From the NCBI GenBank assembly GCA_900549685.1, contig UROX01000095.1, forward strand, positions 1 to 9,579: a stretch of 9,579 bases of DNA, in the 5' to 3' direction. Source of the DNA: an uncultured Alistipes sp. (GTDB lineage Bacteria; Bacteroidota; Bacteroidia; Bacteroidales; Rikenellaceae). Below are positions 7,974-9,579 of this stretch, one piece after another; position 1 is the first letter of the stretch, and every line of letters begins with the position of its first letter. The position numbers were made by a program, and so were the translations under genes. Under the pieces are notes generated by a model that was given only the letters and a program-made list of their open reading frames with translations, was not told where the DNA came from and searched no databases.

Positions 7974-7997
7974 AAGACTCTATCGGTTTGGTATGCC

Positions 7998-8027
7998 CAA
8001 AGTTAATAACTATTCTGCGAAAAAAAC
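7998..8027 (-). promoter_or_regulatory. Bacteroidota-type promoter of the MurNAc-salvage operon
   Basis: On the minus strand TAACTTTG (8005-7998) matches the -7 consensus TAnnTTTG exactly. About 17 bases upstream lies a T-rich -33 region, GTTTTTTT (8027-8020), a partial match to TTTG. Transcription would start around 7990, leaving a leader of roughly 20 bases before the symporter ATG. The 11-base palindrome AGTTA-A-TAACT (8001-8011) overlaps the upstream half of the -7 box and may be an operator; no regulator gene is in the window. Confidence 0.65.
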
Positions 8028-8279
8028 AGTCCTGAAACATCCGTGCGATTCCCGACACGGTCATTGCGACTCCCGAACAAAGCGATTCCGCACGGCTCCA
8101 CCGGCTTTTTCCAACGGATTCCATATCGATGGAAATCATCGAAACGAAACACGACAAGACTGATCAAACTCTGCATACCGACAGACCGGTCCCGTCGTAC
8201 GGAGCGGGCACGAAAATCCGCATAATTCACCGACAGACATGACACCCTCGCGTTCCGTCGAGACACCACCACCAAACGC
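8012..8279. other. Intergenic spacer between operon promoter and DJ-1 terminator
   Basis: No supportable gene is seen here. The 60-codon plus-strand frame at 8043-8225 has no recognisable features. Besides the -33 region of the operon promoter, the spacer holds a perfect inverted repeat TTCCAT-ATCG-ATGGAA (8119-8134) and the 8-base palindrome GACCGGTC (8184-8191). Either could be a regulator site, but neither overlaps the predicted core promoter. Confidence 0.5.
8119..8134. repeat. Perfect 6-bp inverted repeat, possible operator
   Basis: TTCCAT and ATGGAA flank a 4-base centre ATCG. It lies about 90 bases upstream of the operon -33 region. Arm length is short enough that chance is possible. 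Confidence 0.3.
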
Positions 8280-8323
8280 AAAAATCCCGGCCTCTCTGCA
8301 AACCGAACAGAAAGACCGGGATT
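8280..8323 (-). terminator. Rho-independent terminator of the DJ-1-like gene
   Basis: The arms 8283-8298 and 8308-8323 can pair over 16 positions, 14 Watson-Crick and 2 G-U on the minus-strand RNA, around a 9-base loop. On the minus strand the stem is followed by TTTTT and then GCGTTT. It begins about 20 bases after the stop codon at 8344 and separates the DJ-1-like gene from the operon downstream. Confidence 0.9.
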
Positions 8324-8343
8324 CGTTCCGGAAACTGCGGCGT

Positions 8344-8870
8344 CTACTTCAGTACCTGCAATACGGCAGGCAACAGATCGGCGACGGCATGTTCGCCGCA
8401 AGCCGTATAAAAGTTGCCGTCGGCCGTCCACGGCTCGTCCGTAACGACGCCCCGGGCCACGGCAGGTGCAGCCAACGGATGGACCGACACTTTGCGGCCC
8501 TCGCAAACACCCGCCAGCTCGAACATCAGCGCCGCCGCACAATGACCGATCAGAATTTTATCTTTCGCAGCGAACTCGCGGATCACCTCCATCAACGCGA
8601 CATTATGCGGTTCGGAGGCATGCTGTGCGAAACCGGCACGGCATCGCCGCACGAAAACACCAGCGCATCGAAATCGTCGGACCGTCCCTTGAGATTCGCC
8701 ACCGTATCGTCCGCCTTGAGCCGGATACCCGAATTGGTCCGGATGTCGGTCGTCTCCGAAACGGCGAACACTTCGTACCCGATACCGTTTTCGAAAAAAG
8801 TTTCCAAATACTGAAAAAGTCCCATGCCGTTCACCGGATCGACGGCTAACACGGCTACTCGTTTTGCCAT
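8344..8870 (-). pseudogene. DJ-1/PfpI-family protein gene with a -1 frameshift
   Basis: The reading frame from the ATG at 8870 encodes a DJ-1/PfpI-like N-terminus (MAKRVAVLAV, LVFSCGDAVPV at about residue 70-80) but then runs out of frame and stops at 8592. The rest of the domain continues in the next frame: AQHASEPHN, VALMEVIREF, IGHCAAALMFE with the nucleophile-elbow cysteine (about residue 111), then DGNFYTACGEHAVADLLPAVLQVLK to the stop at 8344. Adding one T in the TTT at 8630-8632 (minus strand) restores VPVFAQHASEPHN and a 175-residue protein of ordinary family length. No classical X XXY YYZ slippery heptamer is evident, so a deletion or a base-calling error is likelier than programmed frameshifting. 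DJ-1 relatives are amidotransferase-like, often glyoxalase, deglycase or chaperone annotated; no specific role can be assigned here. It has its own promoter and terminator. Confidence 0.85.
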
Positions 8871-8928
8871 AACGCTCGAATTTTAAATGAAACAATGATC
8901 GCCCGACCGTTCTCCGACAGTCGATACG

Positions 8929-8960
8929 CAAAAATAGCGAGGCTTTTTTCACGAAACAAT
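8929..8960 (-). promoter_or_regulatory. Bacteroidota-type promoter of the DJ-1-like gene
   Basis: The minus strand carries TATTTTTG (8936-8929), an exact TAnnTTTG -7 match, with ATTG (8960-8957) 20 bases upstream as a -33 match to TTTG. The predicted start, near 8920, gives a leader of about 50 bases. The region just before the ATG is AT-rich with no Shine-Dalgarno. Confidence 0.65.
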
Positions 8961-9218
8961 AAGACACCTGAACGACACATAGTTACCTTCACGTAACGAA
9001 TGTTATGAACCAGCGCGAAAGAAATGCAAAAAAGTTAATTTTTTTCGGGTCCGATTATACGGCAGCCTGCGAACAACGAAAAATTATCCGCTTTCCCAAC
9101 AAAACCGAAAAGACGCGGGATATTCCATAGACGATGGAGCGTATATTGCCGCGAAGAAAAAATAAAAGACGCTTCGGCCGCTCCGTTTGAAAACCTCGAA
9201 GGCGGGAGGAAAGACTTG

Positions 9219-9261
9219 TTCGAAGGATGAGGTACCGGAAACCTCGGTCCCGACCTTCGAA
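9219..9261. repeat. Nested inverted repeat, possible structured RNA or cruciform
   Basis: TTCGAAGG (9219-9226) is the exact inverse complement of CCTTCGAA (9254-9261). Inside it GAGGT (9229-9233) pairs with ACCTC (9241-9245) around a 7-base loop. It has no T-run on either side, so it is not an obvious terminator. The word ACCTCG is repeated at 9193-9198, 9241-9246 and 9263-9268, giving alternative pairings. Confidence 0.5.
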
Positions 9262-9367
9262 TACCTCGACAAGAGATGTTGTCATAGATGCGTGAAACGT
9301 TTTTCACTAGGAACGAAACCAGGCCGACATTTCACCGGACACATTCCGTATGCCGCATTCCCATCAA

Positions 9368-9396
9368 TCGGAACTTCCGACAAACGTCCGTTCCGA
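9368..9396. repeat. 7-bp inverted repeat
   Basis: Arms of about TCGGAAC and GTTCCGA enclose roughly 15 bases. The left arm also sits in a compact palindrome TCGGAA-C-TTCCGA. It may be an operator or an RNA hairpin; no adjacent gene is supported. Confidence 0.35.
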
Positions 9397-9579
9397 GAAA
9401 ATGGCCATGCTATACTTTCATATGCTGAAATCCCGGCCGCAGGAGACATGACCCGCAACCGTATTTCCGTCCCCTCTCTCCTCGCTTCGTCCGAAAGGTT
9501 CCAAGACGACGCGACAACTACCGCGAAGACAATACAAAAGCACAACCGCGGAAAGAAAATTCTGCGGCACTTTCGTTTC

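Larger units (their letters stand above)
8961..9579. other. Long stretch without a supportable gene
   Basis: I see no recognisable protein here. Short minus-strand frames at 9035-9307 and 9282-9545 (the latter from a TTG) have no known motif. On the plus strand one frame is free of stops from 9166 to the window edge (138 codons), but its only ATG is at 9448 and the GC level at third positions is mixed, unlike the neighbouring genes. The stretch includes an A/T tract AAAAAAGTTAATTTTTTT (9029-9046) whose minus strand holds a one-mismatch -7 box, a nested inverted repeat (9219-9261), and a hairpin at 9368-9396. Confidence 0.5.

Noticed and set aside
6526..8157. A 543-codon minus-strand frame overlapping the symporter
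   Set aside because: It is a shifted frame of the symporter gene, Arg-rich with no membrane helices, and it runs through the operon promoter.
8625..8640. Programmed -1 ribosomal frameshift in the DJ-1-like gene
   Set aside because: No X XXY YYZ slippery heptamer at the switch point (GTG CCG GTT TCG), and a one-base indel restores the expected family sequence exactly.
9282..9545. An 87-codon minus-strand frame with a hydrophobic N-terminus resembling a signal peptide
   Set aside because: It starts with TTG, has no ribosome site or known motif, and the hydrophobic stretch is short; not enough to call a gene.
1..9579. CRISPR arrays, tRNA or rRNA genes, insertion sequences, phage genes
   Set aside because: No regularly spaced direct repeats, tRNA-like cloverleaf, transposase motif or terminal inverted repeats with target duplications were seen on either strand.

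Overview
This window looks like a chromosomal segment of a fairly GC-rich Bacteroidota (Bacteroidales) bacterium; an Alistipes-like genome is my best guess. Three things suggest this. The gene set (SSS symporter, golvesin-type amidase, DUF5009 membrane protein, BadF-type sugar kinase, MurQ) is typical of that phylum. Two promoters match the Bacteroidota -7 consensus TAnnTTTG. Most starts have A-rich leaders rather than strong Shine-Dalgarno sites. The genus guess rests on GC content and gene style only.

All supported genes lie on the minus strand. In order of transcription, right to left: (a) 8961-9579, an apparently non-coding stretch with a nested inverted repeat and short repeated words; (b) 8344-8870, a DJ-1/PfpI-family gene broken by a single -1 frameshift, with its own promoter (8929-8960) and a strong rho-independent terminator (8280-8323); (c) 7998-8027, the promoter of the main operon; (d) 166-7973, a tightly packed six-gene operon; (e) 90-126, the operon terminator, followed by a second hairpin at 51-80.

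The operon reads: SSS sodium:solute symporter, then a large exported amidase_3-type protein with an inserted golvesin-like domain, then a DUF5009/HGSNAT-like multi-pass membrane protein (candidate MurT), then a BadF-type sugar kinase (candidate MurK), then an unrecognised 167-residue membrane-anchored protein, then the MurNAc-6-phosphate etherase MurQ. Gaps are 3 to 6 bases, or the genes overlap by 4 or 16 bases, so the six genes are very probably one transcript. The likely joint function is salvage of peptidoglycan amino sugars. The amidase would trim peptide stems from cell-wall fragments outside the cytoplasm. The symporter and/or the DUF5009 protein with the kinase would bring the sugar in and phosphorylate it. 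MurQ would remove the lactyl ether from MurNAc-6-P to give GlcNAc-6-P. A transporter-kinase-MurQ trio of this kind has been shown in Tannerella forsythia to support MurNAc uptake.

The least explained points are the small membrane protein between the kinase and MurQ, the insertion inside the amidase catalytic domain, the frameshifted DJ-1 gene, and the structured non-coding DNA at both ends of the window.
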